A stretch of 64,000 nt of DNA from Roseiarcus sp963737365 (GCA_963737365.1 CAVTSD010000001.1:62001-126000), one strand, 5' to 3'; positions 15,778 to 24,775 are shown, counted from the first letter of the stretch. Program-made: numbers and translations. The notes: generated from the letters alone by a model not told the origin.

Positions 15778-18018
15778 TCATGGCGTTCCGAACAGCTTGC
15801 TGAGCAGCCCCTTGTCGCGCGCGGACGGACCGCGTCCGCCGTTGGGGATCTCAGCGGGCGGAAGGAAATCTCCGTCGTCGCTTGCAGCCCCTCCTCCTCG
15901 GGGACCGACCGCTCTCGCCTGAGGTGTAAAGCCCTCAGGCGTCGGCGCCGGCGCCGGGGCTGGCGCACGCCCACCGCGCCCGCCGGTCCCGATCTGGGAA
16001 CCGGTTAAGTTGAGCGGCGGCGCGAGCGGAGCGTCCGGGGTCTGCGCGTCGGCGCCGCGCCATGCGCCAGCGGGTAATCCCGCGACGGGCACGCCTTCAT
16101 GCGCGGCCCTCATGAACCGGCTCCAGATTTCGACAGGCAGATTGCCGCCGGATACTTTCTTGGTCGGCGAGCTGTCGTCGTTGCCGAGCCAAACGCCGGC
16201 GACGAGATAACTAGTGTAGCCAAGGAACCAGGCGTCGCGCCAATCCTGGCTAGTCCCGGTTTTGCCCGCGGCCTGCCAACCCGGCAATTCTGCCTTGCGC
16301 GCGGTTCCGGTCAGCAGCGTCTCCTGCATCATCTGATTCATCATCGCCACATATTGCGGGTCGATGACGCGTCCGAAGTTCGCATTGCGCCGCGCATAGA
16401 GCTGCTTGCCATTGGCGGTGCGCACCCGCGCGATTACATGCGGTTGGACGCCCAAACCGCCATTGGCGAAGGCCGCGTAGGCTGCGACCATTTCGATCGG
16501 CGTTACATCTGAGGAGCCAAGCGCAATAGACGGAACTGGATCGAGGTCGGAAGTTATGCCAAGTCGATGCGCGACGGCGACCACAGCCTTCGGCCCAACC
16601 TCCTGCCCTAGGCGCACAGCGACTGTGTTGAGCGACAGCGACAGCGCTTTCGTCAGTGTCACCGGGCCGAAATATTCGCGCGAATAGTTCTCCGGATTCC
16701 AACCCTTGATCGAGATCGGCGCGTCATCGCGAACGGTGTCGGGCGTAAGCCCCTTCTCCAGCGCCGCCAGATAGACAAAAGGTTTGAAAGACGAGCCGGG
16801 CTGGCGCTTGGCCGCGACGGCGCGATTGAACTGGCTGTCGGCATAGTTGCGTCCGCCGACCATAGCCTTGACCGCGCCATTCGGATCGAGCGCGACCAGC
16901 GCACCCTGCTCGACGCCGAATTTAGCGCCCTTCGCGTTGAGCTCGTCGGTCAGCGCGTGTTCAGCCTCCGCTTGCATCTTGAGGTTGATCGTGGTCGTCA
17001 CCACGATGTCCTCGTCGATCGCGCCGACCGTGTCGTCGAGTGCGTCCATCACGTAGTCGGCGGCATAGTTGATCGAGCCCGCGCTTTTGTCGTGCTTGAC
17101 CTCAGCCGGATTGGCGAGCGCGAGCTTCGCCATCGCCTCCGTGATGTGGCCTTGCTCGGCCATCGCGGTGATAACCTGCGCGGCGCGCTCGTTCGCCCCT
17201 TTGAGGTTGCGGTTGGGTGCAAGCTTGGTCGGCGATTTCATGAGCCCGGCAAGGACCGCGGCTTCCGACAACGTCACGAACCGAGCGCTCTTGCCGAAAT
17301 ACTTCTGCGCCGCTGCTTCAACCCCATATGCGCCTGAGCCGAAATAAACGCGGTTGAGATAGAGTTCGAGGATCTGGTCCTTCGAATACCGGCGCTCGAG
17401 CCAAAACGCCAGGATTGCCTCCTGGATCTTGCGCGACATCGTGCGTTCCTGGGTCAGGAACAGATTCTTTGCGAGCTGCTGGGTCAGCGTCGAGCCCCCC
17501 TCTAGGCCGCCGCCGCCGGTGACGTCGCGTAGCAGCGCCCGCGACATGCCTATCGGATCGACGCCATTATGGTCATAAAATCGCCGATCCTCGATGGCCA
17601 CGAATGCCTTGGGCAAATAGGGCGGAAGGTCCATGAGCCTGACCGCAGGGCCTCCCGTATCGCCGCGATTGGCGATGAGCGAACCGTCATCGGAGAGGAT
17701 GGCGATGTTGGGCGGCCGCTTGGGCACCGCGAGCTGATCGATCGGGGGCAGCTGGCTTGCGTAATAGACGAAAAGGCCGCCGAGAAAGACGGCGCCCCAG
17801 ACCGAGAGGACGACACCCCAATAGACTAGGTAGCCGATGAGCGAACGGCGCCGCCGCCCGCGCTTCGAGCCCGAGGCGGATCGCGAGAGGGCGTTCTTCC
17901 TCTTACGACTGGTCGGCGGGCGGTCGGCGGGATCGGCGCGGAGATCGCCTCCGCCGGAGCGCGAATCAAGGCGCGGCTCGATCCGTGTCCGGGTTTTCTT
18001 GCGACCTCCGCCGAACAT
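15778..18018 (-). CDS. Penicillin-binding protein 1A, bifunctional transglycosylase/transpeptidase
   Basis: 746 residues. A basic cytoplasmic tail of about 60 residues is followed by one membrane helix (YLVYWGVVLSVWGAVFLG). The GT51 glycosyltransferase domain has EDRRFYDHNGVD, GGSTLTQQLAKN and RKIQEAILAFWLE (residues about 140-215). The transpeptidase domain has the serine motif PGSSFKPF (near residue 405), SLSLN (near residue 463) and KTGTSQ (near residue 585). It polymerises and crosslinks peptidoglycan in the periplasm. The Pro-rich C-terminal 100 residues look disordered. Divergent from dnaN across a 550-bp gap. Confidence 0.95.
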   Translation of the reverse strand: MFGGGRKKTRTRIEPRLDSRSGGGDLRADPADRPPTSRKRKNALSRSASGSKRGRRRRSLIGYLVYWGVVLSVWGAVFLGGLFVYYASQLPPIDQLAVPKRPPNIAILSDDGSLIANRGDTGGPAVRLMDLPPYLPKAFVAIEDRRFYDHNGVDPIGMSRALLRDVTGGGGLEGGSTLTQQLAKNLFLTQERTMSRKIQEAILAFWLERRYSKDQILELYLNRVYFGSGAYGVEAAAQKYFGKSARFVTLSEAAVLAGLMKSPTKLAPNRNLKGANERAAQVITAMAEQGHITEAMAKLALANPAEVKHDKSAGSINYAADYVMDALDDTVGAIDEDIVVTTTINLKMQAEAEHALTDELNAKGAKFGVEQGALVALDPNGAVKAMVGGRNYADSQFNRAVAAKRQPGSSFKPFVYLAALEKGLTPDTVRDDAPISIKGWNPENYSREYFGPVTLTKALSLSLNTVAVRLGQEVGPKAVVAVAHRLGITSDLDPVPSIALGSSDVTPIEMVAAYAAFANGGLGVQPHVIARVRTANGKQLYARRNANFGRVIDPQYVAMMNQMMQETLLTGTARKAELPGWQAAGKTGTSQDWRDAWFLGYTSYLVAGVWLGNDDSSPTKKVSGGNLPVEIWSRFMRAAHEGVPVAGLPAGAWRGADAQTPDAPLAPPLNLTGSQIGTGGRGGRAPAPAPAPTPEGFTPQARAVGPRGGGAASDDGDFLPPAEIPNGGRGPSARDKGLLSKLFGTP

Positions 18019-18568
18019 CGCCGATCCCGCTCGCGGCGTCTCCCTCGATGAAGGAGCTCGGGCGAAACGCGCCCCGCCAGGTGGCGGAGCGTAAGGCCGA
18101 CGGTTTAAGGGCTAGTAAAGCTTACGCCGGAATTGACGAGCCGGCGAAAATCGTTGGGTAACCGGCTGCGAGGCGCGCTTCGGCTTGCGCCCCGGCTCTC
18201 GCCTTGGCAGAGTCGAATCGAGAAGGCCCCGATGCGCGAACATCGAGGCCTTCTTCCCTTCCACAAGGAGGGCGACATACTCTAGACGACCCCGCCTCGA
18301 CGGCTTCCAAACCTGTCGGGGCGGCCAATTGCTTTGTACGCACAGACGGAATCTCTGACAACTGTCGCCATCAAAGTCGGCAGGCCAGAACACAGGTTTT
18401 CGTTCCTCAGCTAAACCATCTTGTTCGATCGGTGTCGGTGCAATCGCTGTCACCCGAAAGGAACGGTTACTAAGACCGGGCGCACCCTTGCGCGGACAGA
18501 AAGGCCTTGGCAATGTCCGCCCCCCTGCTGGGGGCGCAGGGCGTCAGTCTATCCGGGATTTTTTTGCG
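18019..18568. other. 550-bp gene-free region between PBP1A and dnaN
   Basis: Both flanking genes start here and point away from each other, so it must hold two promoters. No open frame inside resembles a protein. A strong hairpin sits at 18221-18254. I cannot identify a DnaA-box cluster or a replication origin by eye. Confidence 0.5.
18221..18254. terminator. Strong hairpin in the PBP1A-dnaN gap
   Basis: AGAAGGCC, one mismatch, CGATG, loop CGCGAA, CATCG, mismatch, GGCCTTCT: 13 pairs around one A-C mismatch, followed on the plus strand by a pyrimidine-rich tract. Since both neighbouring genes are divergent, a terminator here would need its own transcript; alternatively it is part of the dnaN leader or of a small RNA. 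Confidence 0.4.
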
Positions 18569-19687
18569 ATGAAGGTCACTATCGAGCGTTCGGCCCTGCT
18601 CAAGGCCCTGGGACACGTGCATCGCATCGTCGAGCGGCGCAACACGATCCCGATCCTCGCCAACGTGCTAATCGAAGCGGCAGACGGAAAATTGGCGCTG
18701 AAAAGCACGGATCTCGACCTCGAAGCGTCCGAACAGGTGCCAGCCGACGTCGCGCAGAATGGCGCAACGACCGTGCCCGCCCACGTCATCTACGATATCG
18801 TGCGCAAACTCCCGGATGGCGCGCAGGCGAGTCTCGAGACTTCGGGCGACGCCGGACAGCTCGTCTTGCGCTCAGGCCGGTCGCGATTCACGCTCCAGGC
18901 CCTGCCCGCCTCCGATTTTCCCGATCTGACCTCGGGCGAGTTCTCGCATCGATTCTCGCTTCCAGCGGTGGAGCTCAAGCGCTTGATCGAAAACACTCAG
19001 TTCGCGATTTCGACCGAGGAGACCCGCTATTACCTGAATGGGATCTACTTTCACACCATCGACATCGGCGGGACGCCGATGCTTCGGGCAGTCGCAACCG
19101 ACGGGCACCGCCTGGCGCGGGTCGAAATCCAGGCGCCGGAAGGATCAGTTGGCGTCCCGGGCGTTATCGTGCCCCGGAAAGCAGTGAACGAAGTGCAGAA
19201 GCTGCTCGAAGACTTGAACCAGGACGTGACGATCGAGATTTCGACGGCCAAGGCGCGCTTTCAGTTCGGCGACGTGGTGCTGACGACGAAATTGATCGAC
19301 GGCACTTTTCCCGATTATGCTCGGGTCATTCCAACCGGTAATGACAAGCGCCTCGTCGTCGACAAGGATCCATTCAAGGCTGCGGTCGATCGAGTGGCGA
19401 CCCTCTCGTCCGAGCGCGGCCGGGCGATCAAGCTGGCGATCACCGAAGGCAAGATGACGCTCTCGGTCAACAATCCTGACTCCGGCTCGGCCACCGAGGA
19501 GATCGAGGCCGATTACGATTCCGCGCCGATCGATATCGGCTTCAACGCCCGCTATCTGCTCGATATCGTCGGCCAGTTATCGTCCGACACCGCCTTGATC
19601 CGCTTGGCCGATCCGGGCTCCCCAACACTCATCCAGGACCGCGAAGGCGCTCCGGCGCTTTTCGTGCTTATGCCGCTCAGGGTGTAA
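18569..19687 (+). CDS. dnaN: DNA polymerase III beta subunit (sliding clamp)
   Basis: 372 residues from MKVTIERSALLKALGHVHRIVERRNTIPIL, the standard N-terminus. Three clamp domains are present; LPASDFPDL, DGHRLARVE and the C-terminal LFVLMPLRV are characteristic, the last forming part of the hydrophobic partner-binding region. The ring tethers polymerase III to DNA. The open frame begins 27 codons earlier, but only this ATG gives the family start. It is not next to dnaA or recF here. A decayed second copy of the last ~57 bases lies at 20265-20320. Confidence 0.96.
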   Translation: MKVTIERSALLKALGHVHRIVERRNTIPILANVLIEAADGKLALKSTDLDLEASEQVPADVAQNGATTVPAHVIYDIVRKLPDGAQASLETSGDAGQLVLRSGRSRFTLQALPASDFPDLTSGEFSHRFSLPAVELKRLIENTQFAISTEETRYYLNGIYFHTIDIGGTPMLRAVATDGHRLARVEIQAPEGSVGVPGVIVPRKAVNEVQKLLEDLNQDVTIEISTAKARFQFGDVVLTTKLIDGTFPDYARVIPTGNDKRLVVDKDPFKAAVDRVATLSSERGRAIKLAITEGKMTLSVNNPDSGSATEEIEADYDSAPIDIGFNARYLLDIVGQLSSDTALIRLADPGSPTLIQDREGAPALFVLMPLRV

Positions 19688-20264
19688 CCGTTTCGCCAGC
19701 CAGCCTTTGATCCAGTGGCCTTACCGCCCGCGCACAATGTTACGCAACTCAACAAGTTCAGCAGCTTAAATGCGCTTTTGTGCAACTTTTTTTGACCGGC
19801 GGACGGCGCCTTCCCGCAACCACTACTGGGTCTGCTTCAAGCGGGTGAGCGCTTGCGGCTCCACTCCGAGTTTTTCTTTTGTTTGTGTTTGACGCCAATC
19901 CTCGTGGGTCGTGTTTAACAAGGTTGGTGGACCCTTAAGTCATTCTCTTTTCTGAAAAACAATATATAGTCCATCTCGACTTGTCAAGAAAATGTCGATT
20001 CTTCGATTCATCCGCGTCCTCGACCCGGCCACTCAAACAGCGCATCGGCGCTGCTTGCCGACGGCCAGAGCCGCGGGGAGACTTGGATGTCCCGGATCGA
20101 CCTCGCTCAGCAACCCACGTAATTGCGCCTCCTTCGCCCATACGTGGAACACCTCGATCGTCGGATTGACGTGACCAATTGCGGTCGTCGCCCCTAAGAC
20201 TCGCGCCTGCGCCACTGTCAGCACGACAGCGAGCCAAACCGTGAGCTCGCCGAAGAGAGATGGT
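19688..20264. other. Gene-free region between dnaN and the dnaN-like remnant
   Basis: No protein is recognisable; the open frames on either strand lack family features and good starts. It contains a locally AT-rich patch at about 19930-19995 with a promoter-like pair on the minus strand. The region separates dnaN from a duplicated fragment of its own 3' end, so it may be the scar of an insertion. Confidence 0.45.
19959..19987 (-). promoter_or_regulatory. Sigma-70-like promoter candidate with no gene behind it
   Basis: On the minus strand TTGACA (19987-19982), a 17-base spacer and TATTGT (19964-19959), inside an AT-rich island. Transcription would run back towards the 3' end of dnaN on the antisense strand. 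No terminator with a clear T-run is seen before dnaN. Confidence 0.35.
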
Positions 20265-20320
20265 CTTATCCAAGATCGCAACGGCGCCCCGGCGCTTTTC
20301 GCGCGGATGCTCTCAGGGTG
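20265..20320 (+). pseudogene. Remnant of a dnaN 3' end
   Basis: 56 bases align to dnaN 19628-19684 with about ten mismatches and one deleted base. Read in frame it gives LIQDRNGAPALFARM, against LIQDREGAPALFVLM at the clamp C-terminus. The stretch of strict identity includes CCGGCGCTTTTCG. It has no start or stop of its own and ends just before the 3' end of the yqeY-like gene. A decayed duplication, or the outer half of an old integration site, would explain it. Confidence 0.65.
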
Positions 20321-20344
20321 CGGCGATCAGGGCTTCCCCAGCGC

Positions 20345-20812
20345 TTAGCCGGAAAGCAGTCCCTTCACGATCGCGCTCGCCTTCGCGAAATCCATCTCGC
20401 CAGCGTGCGCCGCCTTGAGCGCGTTGACCACCTTGCCCATGTCCTTGATGCTCGTCGCGCCGGTTGAAGCGATGGCGGACTTCGCGGCCGCGATCACCGC
20501 CGCTTCATCCATCTGCCGGGGCAGGAATTCGCTAATGACCGCAATCTCGGCGGTTTCCTGCTCCGCTAGTTCCTTGCGTCCAGCCTCCGCGTAGATCGCC
20601 GCCAACTCCTGGCGGGATTTCACCATCTTGGTCAGCAGCGCGAGTTCGTCGGCGCGGCTCACGATCTTGCCGGCGCCGCGCGCCTCGATTTCCCGTTCTT
20701 TCAGCGCGGCCATGATGAGACGCAGGGCGCCGACACGAAGCTTGTGCCCTCCCTTCATCGCCTCCTTCATTTGTGTGGCCACAGTGTCGCGCAACGGCGC
20801 TGAATTGGGCAT
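20345..20812 (-). CDS. GatB/YqeY domain protein
   Basis: 155 residues from MPNSAPLRDTVATQMKEAM. The YqeY fold is supported by LRLIMAALKEREIEARG near residue 30, EISEFLPRQM-type sequence (AVISEFLPRQMDEAAV) near residue 95, and the C-terminal MGKVVNALKAAHAGEMDFAKASAIVKGLL. The domain is shared with the tRNA-binding tail of GatB; the free-standing protein's role is not established. Divergent from carA with 72 bases between starts, an arrangement common in alphaproteobacteria. Confidence 0.92.
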   Translation of the reverse strand: MPNSAPLRDTVATQMKEAMKGGHKLRVGALRLIMAALKEREIEARGAGKIVSRADELALLTKMVKSRQELAAIYAEAGRKELAEQETAEIAVISEFLPRQMDEAAVIAAAKSAIASTGATSIKDMGKVVNALKAAHAGEMDFAKASAIVKGLLSG

Positions 20813-20884
20813 GAGTCTCCTCAATCATTGGATCGGACGCGCCAAGCTTGACGCGCAGCAAGGGCGGCGCTTAAGCACAGCCGC

Positions 20885-22120
20885 ATGTTAAGCGCAACAC
20901 GAACCAACCTCGCGCCAGCCACGGACGATGCTTCTTCCGGATGGCTTCCGCGCATCGCGACCGGCGTAATCGTGCTTGCGGACGGAGCGGTGATTGAGGG
21001 CTTCGGGGTCGGCGCGACCGGTTCGGCGGTCGGCGAGATCTGCTTCAACACGGCGATGACGGGCTATGAGGAGATCCTGACCGACCCCTCCTACGCCGCC
21101 CAGATCATCACTTTTACTTTCCCGCATATCGGGATCGTCGGCGTCAACGACGAGGACATCGAAGTCGTCAATCCTGCAGCCGCGCCAGCCGCGATTGGCG
21201 CCATCATGCGCGCTGACATTTCGGGCCCATCCAATTTTCGCGCTCACGGGCGACTCGACAGCTGGCTGAAGTCCCGAGGGATCGTCGGCTTGACCGGGAT
21301 CGACACGCGCGCGCTGACAACGCTCATTCGCGAGCGGGGCATGCCGAACGCCGTGATCGCCCATTCGACAGACGGCGCCTTCGACCTCGATGCCTTGCGC
21401 GCCAGGGCAGCCGCCTGGGCCGGAATCGACGGGATGGACCTCGTTCCAGCGGTGGGCTCGACGCAGCGCTACGACTGGGACGAGACCAGCTGGACGCTTG
21501 AAGATGGCTACAGCCAAAGGGAAGCGACGCGCTTTCACGTGGTCGCGATCGACTACGGGACCAAGCGCAACATCCTTAGGCTTCTTAACGACTGCGGCTG
21601 CGCGGTGACGGTGGTTCCGGCGACGGCAAGCGCGGAGGACATTCTAGCGCTCAAGCCCGACGGCGTCGTACTTTCCAACGGACCCGGCGATCCGGCGGCC
21701 ACCGGCGAATACGCCGTGCCGACAATTCAGTCGCTCCTGGAAACGAAGATGCCGCTGTTTGGGGTTTGCCTCGGCCATCAGCTCTTGGGGCTCGCGGTCG
21801 GCGCGCGGACCCTCAAAATGCCGCAGGGCCATCATGGCGCGAACCATCCGGTCAAGGACTTCACCACTGGCAAGGTCGAGGTCGTGTCGATGAACCATGG
21901 GTTCGCGGTCAATCGGGCGACCCTGCCCATGAACGCCGAGGAAACGCATGTGTCGTTGTTTGACGGCTCGAACTGCGGGATCGCGCTCTCGGACCGGCCG
22001 GCCTTCTCCGTGCAATATCATCCCGAGGCTTCGCCTGGGCCCCGCGACAGCCACTACCTCTTCCGCCGGTTCGTGGATTTGATCGCCGCCTCCAAGGCCG
22101 AGGCGACGCGAGCACGCTAA
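20885..22120 (+). CDS. carA: Carbamoyl-phosphate synthase small subunit
   Basis: 411 residues. The N-terminal domain has GEICFNTAMTGYEEILTDPSY near residue 47. The C-terminal class I glutamine amidotransferase has the nucleophile in FGVCLGHQLLGLA (near residue 296) and the His/Glu pair in QYHPEASPGP (near residue 379). It hydrolyses glutamine and channels ammonia to CarB for arginine and pyrimidine synthesis. carB is not adjacent on this side; the next gene is convergent and the two stop codons overlap. Confidence 0.96.
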   Translation: MLSATRTNLAPATDDASSGWLPRIATGVIVLADGAVIEGFGVGATGSAVGEICFNTAMTGYEEILTDPSYAAQIITFTFPHIGIVGVNDEDIEVVNPAAAPAAIGAIMRADISGPSNFRAHGRLDSWLKSRGIVGLTGIDTRALTTLIRERGMPNAVIAHSTDGAFDLDALRARAAAWAGIDGMDLVPAVGSTQRYDWDETSWTLEDGYSQREATRFHVVAIDYGTKRNILRLLNDCGCAVTVVPATASAEDILALKPDGVVLSNGPGDPAATGEYAVPTIQSLLETKMPLFGVCLGHQLLGLAVGARTLKMPQGHHGANHPVKDFTTGKVEVVSMNHGFAVNRATLPMNAEETHVSLFDGSNCGIALSDRPAFSVQYHPEASPGPRDSHYLFRRFVDLIAASKAEATRAR

Positions 22121-22578
22121 GGCGCCGGGCGCCCGGGCCCCGCGCTGATCGGCTCGTAGGTGAATTCTTGCACGCCGACGTCGACGACCACGTCGCTCTT
22201 CACCCGTGCGTTGATTGCGCCAACGAGCGCTTTGCTCATCTTTGCGAAATCGAACCGATCAAGATGATCGAAGTCGATCGTATCGTCGCCGTAGACATAG
22301 CGAAACGCCTCATCGACCAGGATTGAGTCCGGCGCCATCGCCGCCGTCTTCAGCGCATTCAGATCGACGGTGTAACTTAAGAGCATGACCGCGTAACCCT
22401 TGATCGCGCCATCCTTGATGCGAGGGACGTTGATCTCATGGGTCTTGCGCGCTTCCGTCGTCTTCGCCCCAGCTGAAGTCGAGCGCGTTTCGCGCATGGC
22501 GACGACCTTGTCAGCTCCCATCTCGCCCGCGATCACGGCAGCAACCGCAACGACACCGACGAGCACGCCCTTGATCAT
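22117..22578 (-). CDS. Membrane-anchored FliL-like protein at the end of the flagellar cluster
   Basis: 153 residues from MIKGVLVGVVAVAAVIAGEM: one N-terminal membrane helix, then a periplasmic domain. VPRIKDGAIKGYAVMLLSYTVD, LVDEAFRYVYGDD and the closing VVVDVGVQEFTYEPIS resemble the spacing of FliL-type stator-associated domains, but similarity is by pattern only. A bona fide fliL lies at 34171-34650. It overlaps the flgN-like gene by four bases, so it belongs to the same operon. An uncharacterised flagellar accessory protein is the best guess. Confidence 0.7.
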   Translation of the reverse strand: MIKGVLVGVVAVAAVIAGEMGADKVVAMRETRSTSAGAKTTEARKTHEINVPRIKDGAIKGYAVMLLSYTVDLNALKTAAMAPDSILVDEAFRYVYGDDTIDFDHLDRFDFAKMSKALVGAINARVKSDVVVDVGVQEFTYEPISAGPGRPAP

Positions 22579-22961
22579 CCGCGCGATCCCCTCCAGGGGA
22601 GGGCGGTGTAGGTTCCATCGGACTGGCCATCTTGGATGGCGCGGGTGATGATCTCCGAGACCGCTTCGCAAGCCCGGAGCTGCACCGCCAGCGCTCGCCG
22701 ATTGATCTCGAGCTTGGCGTGAAGGTCAGCCAGCGCATCGCGCAATGGCCCAGCCACGACTACGGCGCCGGCGAGCGTCGGCGCTAAGCGATTGAGTTCG
22801 AGCAGACTCTGGTTCTTGCTGAGACTGTAGGCCTCGTATTTGACCCTCCGGCCCTGTTCGAGGTCGTGATTCTCGGCTTCGATGGTCGCGCTGAGACGTT
22901 CGATGATCGGCAATGCCGTGGCGGCCACGGACGACTCCGCTCGGCGCGGCGGTTGGCTCAT
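22575..22961 (-). CDS. FlgN-like flagellar export chaperone
   Basis: 128 residues, helical, beginning MSQPPRRAESSVAATALPIIERLSATIE. The YEAYSLSKNQSLLELNRLAP stretch and position after flgJ match the small FlgN-type chaperones seen in rhizobial flagellar clusters, which guard the hook-associated proteins FlgK and FlgL before export. Overlaps its neighbours by four bases on both sides. Sequence similarity in this family is weak, so the name rests partly on context. Confidence 0.65.
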   Translation of the reverse strand: MSQPPRRAESSVAATALPIIERLSATIEAENHDLEQGRRVKYEAYSLSKNQSLLELNRLAPTLAGAVVVAGPLRDALADLHAKLEINRRALAVQLRACEAVSEIITRAIQDGQSDGTYTALPWRGSRG

Positions 22962-23542
22962 GCGGGTTTGCGTCCAGCGAACAGCACCGCGCCATTTCCA
23001 GGGTCGGCGACGGCCGGCGCCGACAGAATGTTGGCGCTCATCTGGGCGGCAGGCGCGCCGGCGCTCTTTGCAGCTTCGCCCACGCGCCCTGGATGTGCGG
23101 TGACCTCATGGGTGGCGAAAAGGCGCCTCGCGAGGCCAAGCTTTCCAGACTTGGCGATCTGCGTCGAAACCTGCTCGGCAAGCATCGATCGCCACATGTC
23201 GCCGGCCATCCCCTGGCCGAAGACTTCGCCGGTGTCCTTCGGCAAGAGCTCGCTGACGAACGAGTTCAGCATCATCGCTTCGAACTGAGTCTTCGCCTGT
23301 TTCGTCTTGTCCGGGCTAGCCTGCGCTGCGGCGAGGCGCGAGCGCGCGTCGGCGCCGCCCGCAATCGACGCGGACGCAGCGGTCACTTGGGCGGATGCCC
23401 GGTCCAGGTCGGCGGCAAAGCTGGCCGTCGTCGCGTTGGGGTCAGCGAGCGCGTTCAGCCGCTGGGCAGCGAGGGTCGCGCGCGATGGATCGGCCGCGCT
23501 CGCCACTTCGAGAATGACATCTGTACGAGGATTGAAGGACAT
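22958..23542 (-). CDS. flgJ: FlgJ-like rod-binding protein
   Basis: 194 residues from MSFNPRTDVILEVASAADP. The rod-binding core is TKQAKTQFEAMMLNSFVSELLPKD near residue 88, then FGQGMAGDMWRSMLAEQVSTQIAKSG near residue 116. There is no muramidase domain, as is usual in alphaproteobacteria. It caps the growing rod in the periplasm. Start chosen at the ATG at 23542, ten codons inside the longest frame. Confidence 0.85.
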   Translation of the reverse strand: MSFNPRTDVILEVASAADPSRATLAAQRLNALADPNATTASFAADLDRASAQVTAASASIAGGADARSRLAAAQASPDKTKQAKTQFEAMMLNSFVSELLPKDTGEVFGQGMAGDMWRSMLAEQVSTQIAKSGKLGLARRLFATHEVTAHPGRVGEAAKSAGAPAAQMSANILSAPAVADPGNGAVLFAGRKPA

Positions 23543-23587
23543 TGATCGCCGCGGGAGTGCGTAGGCCGCCAAGATCCTCTTTTAGGC

Positions 23588-23983
23588 TTACGTCGAGCTT
23601 GCGCTTCGGGCGATCGCGCGTTCGATGATCTCCGCCAGCGCCTTGCGTTCGCTCAAGCGCCGATGCTCGAGGGCAGCCGCTTCGATCGCGAGCTCCGCGA
23701 GCTTCGCGCGGGCGCCATGCGTGAGCACGATACCACGCGCACTATCTTGCTCGCGCGCCAGCTGATCAAGCCGCACCTGCAAGGCGCGAACGTGGCGCGC
23801 GGACAACGCCGCATGAACGCCATCGGCGATCCTATCAGCATTCAGGATCTCGAAGACCGCCTTCAAATCGTCGTTCAATCCAGCTTGCTGGCGTTCGAGC
23901 GAATGAAGCCGCCAGCGGCTGTGATCGTGCATGAGCGCCTGAAGCCTCCCGATACGGGTCAGCGTGTCGAGACGTTTTTTCAT
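23588..23983 (-). CDS. FliJ-like coiled-coil protein of the flagellar cluster
   Basis: 131 residues, almost wholly helical with heptad-like Leu/Ala spacing (LERQQAGLNDDLKAVFEIL; VRALQVRLDQLAREQDSARG). No family motif can be assigned with certainty. Size, composition and place right behind fliR suggest a FliJ-type export accessory protein, which would act with FliI and FlhA. That is inference from context; it could also be a lineage-specific flagellar protein. Confidence 0.6.
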   Translation of the reverse strand: MKKRLDTLTRIGRLQALMHDHSRWRLHSLERQQAGLNDDLKAVFEILNADRIADGVHAALSARHVRALQVRLDQLAREQDSARGIVLTHGARAKLAELAIEAAALEHRRLSERKALAEIIERAIARSASST

Positions 23984-23986
23984 CAG

Positions 23987-24775
23987 CTAGCCGGAAATGA
24001 GCCAAACGCCGAAGCCGCTGACGAAGGCTTCGATCGCTGGTTTGATGGTGAAGTAGAGCAAGAGCAGCCCGCCCGCGGCGACAAACGGCGTGGCGACAAA
24101 GAAGACCTGGACCTGCGGAGTGAGGCGATTGATCAGCGCGAGCGCCAGATTGACCACGAGAGCGTAGATCACATAGGGGGAAGCGATCCGAAGCGCGAGC
24201 CTGAACGATTCTCCCAGCACGTCGGCGATTTGCTTCAGCGCCAGTCGCGCATTGAAGTCAGCGCCGACCGGCACGACGTCGTATGAGGCCACGAGCCCGC
24301 GCAAAAGCTCCCAATGGAGATTGGCCGCGAACAGGAGCGCGATCGCGGCAAGGGAGATGAGCGTCGCCAATGGCGCCATGGGCTCGTCATTCTCGATCTG
24401 GAATCCGGACGGACTGGCGAATCCGAGCATCGTCGCCGCCCCCACAGCAAGGGCCTCAAGCGCGAAGTAGAAGAGCCTCGCCAGAACCCCGATCATGCCG
24501 CCGACCAAGGATTCGACGACCACCACCCGAAGGGTGAGGATCGGATCGTCGCCCAACGCGGCGCTAGGCACACGCTCGAGCAACAGCGGCGTCAGCGTCA
24601 GGGTGACCGCGAGAGCCACGAACAGGCGAACCTGGGTTGGGATCTGCGTGTTCGAGAATCCCGGCGCCAGCATGAGGCATCCGCCGATGCGGCAGAACAG
24701 CACGAAGGCTCCAAGCGCGGCCCTCGGCGCGAGCGCCTGGGGCGCCGTCATAGCGCCAGAGATGAGCGCGGTCAC
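23987..24775 (-). CDS. fliR: Flagellar export apparatus protein FliR
   Basis: 262 residues, inner membrane, with about six hydrophobic segments; part of the FliPQR gate of the flagellar type III secretion apparatus. FVLFCRIGGCLMLAPGFSNTQIPTQVRLFVALAV near the N-terminus and MLGFASPSGFQIENDEPMAPLA in the middle are typical. Its start overlaps flhA by four bases. Confidence 0.94.
   Translation of the reverse strand: MTALISGAMTAPQALAPRAALGAFVLFCRIGGCLMLAPGFSNTQIPTQVRLFVALAVTLTLTPLLLERVPSAALGDDPILTLRVVVVESLVGGMIGVLARLFYFALEALAVGAATMLGFASPSGFQIENDEPMAPLATLISLAAIALLFAANLHWELLRGLVASYDVVPVGADFNARLALKQIADVLGESFRLALRIASPYVIYALVVNLALALINRLTPQVQVFFVATPFVAAGGLLLLYFTIKPAIEAFVSGFGVWLISG

Noticed and set aside
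18112..18513. Possible small proteins between PBP1A and dnaN
   Set aside because: Overlapping frames on both strands, Arg/Pro-rich, no ribosome sites and no recognisable motif; typical of GC-rich non-coding DNA.
19935..20281. Possible small proteins between dnaN and yqeY
   Set aside because: Two overlapping frames with no family features, and one runs through the dnaN remnant on the wrong strand.
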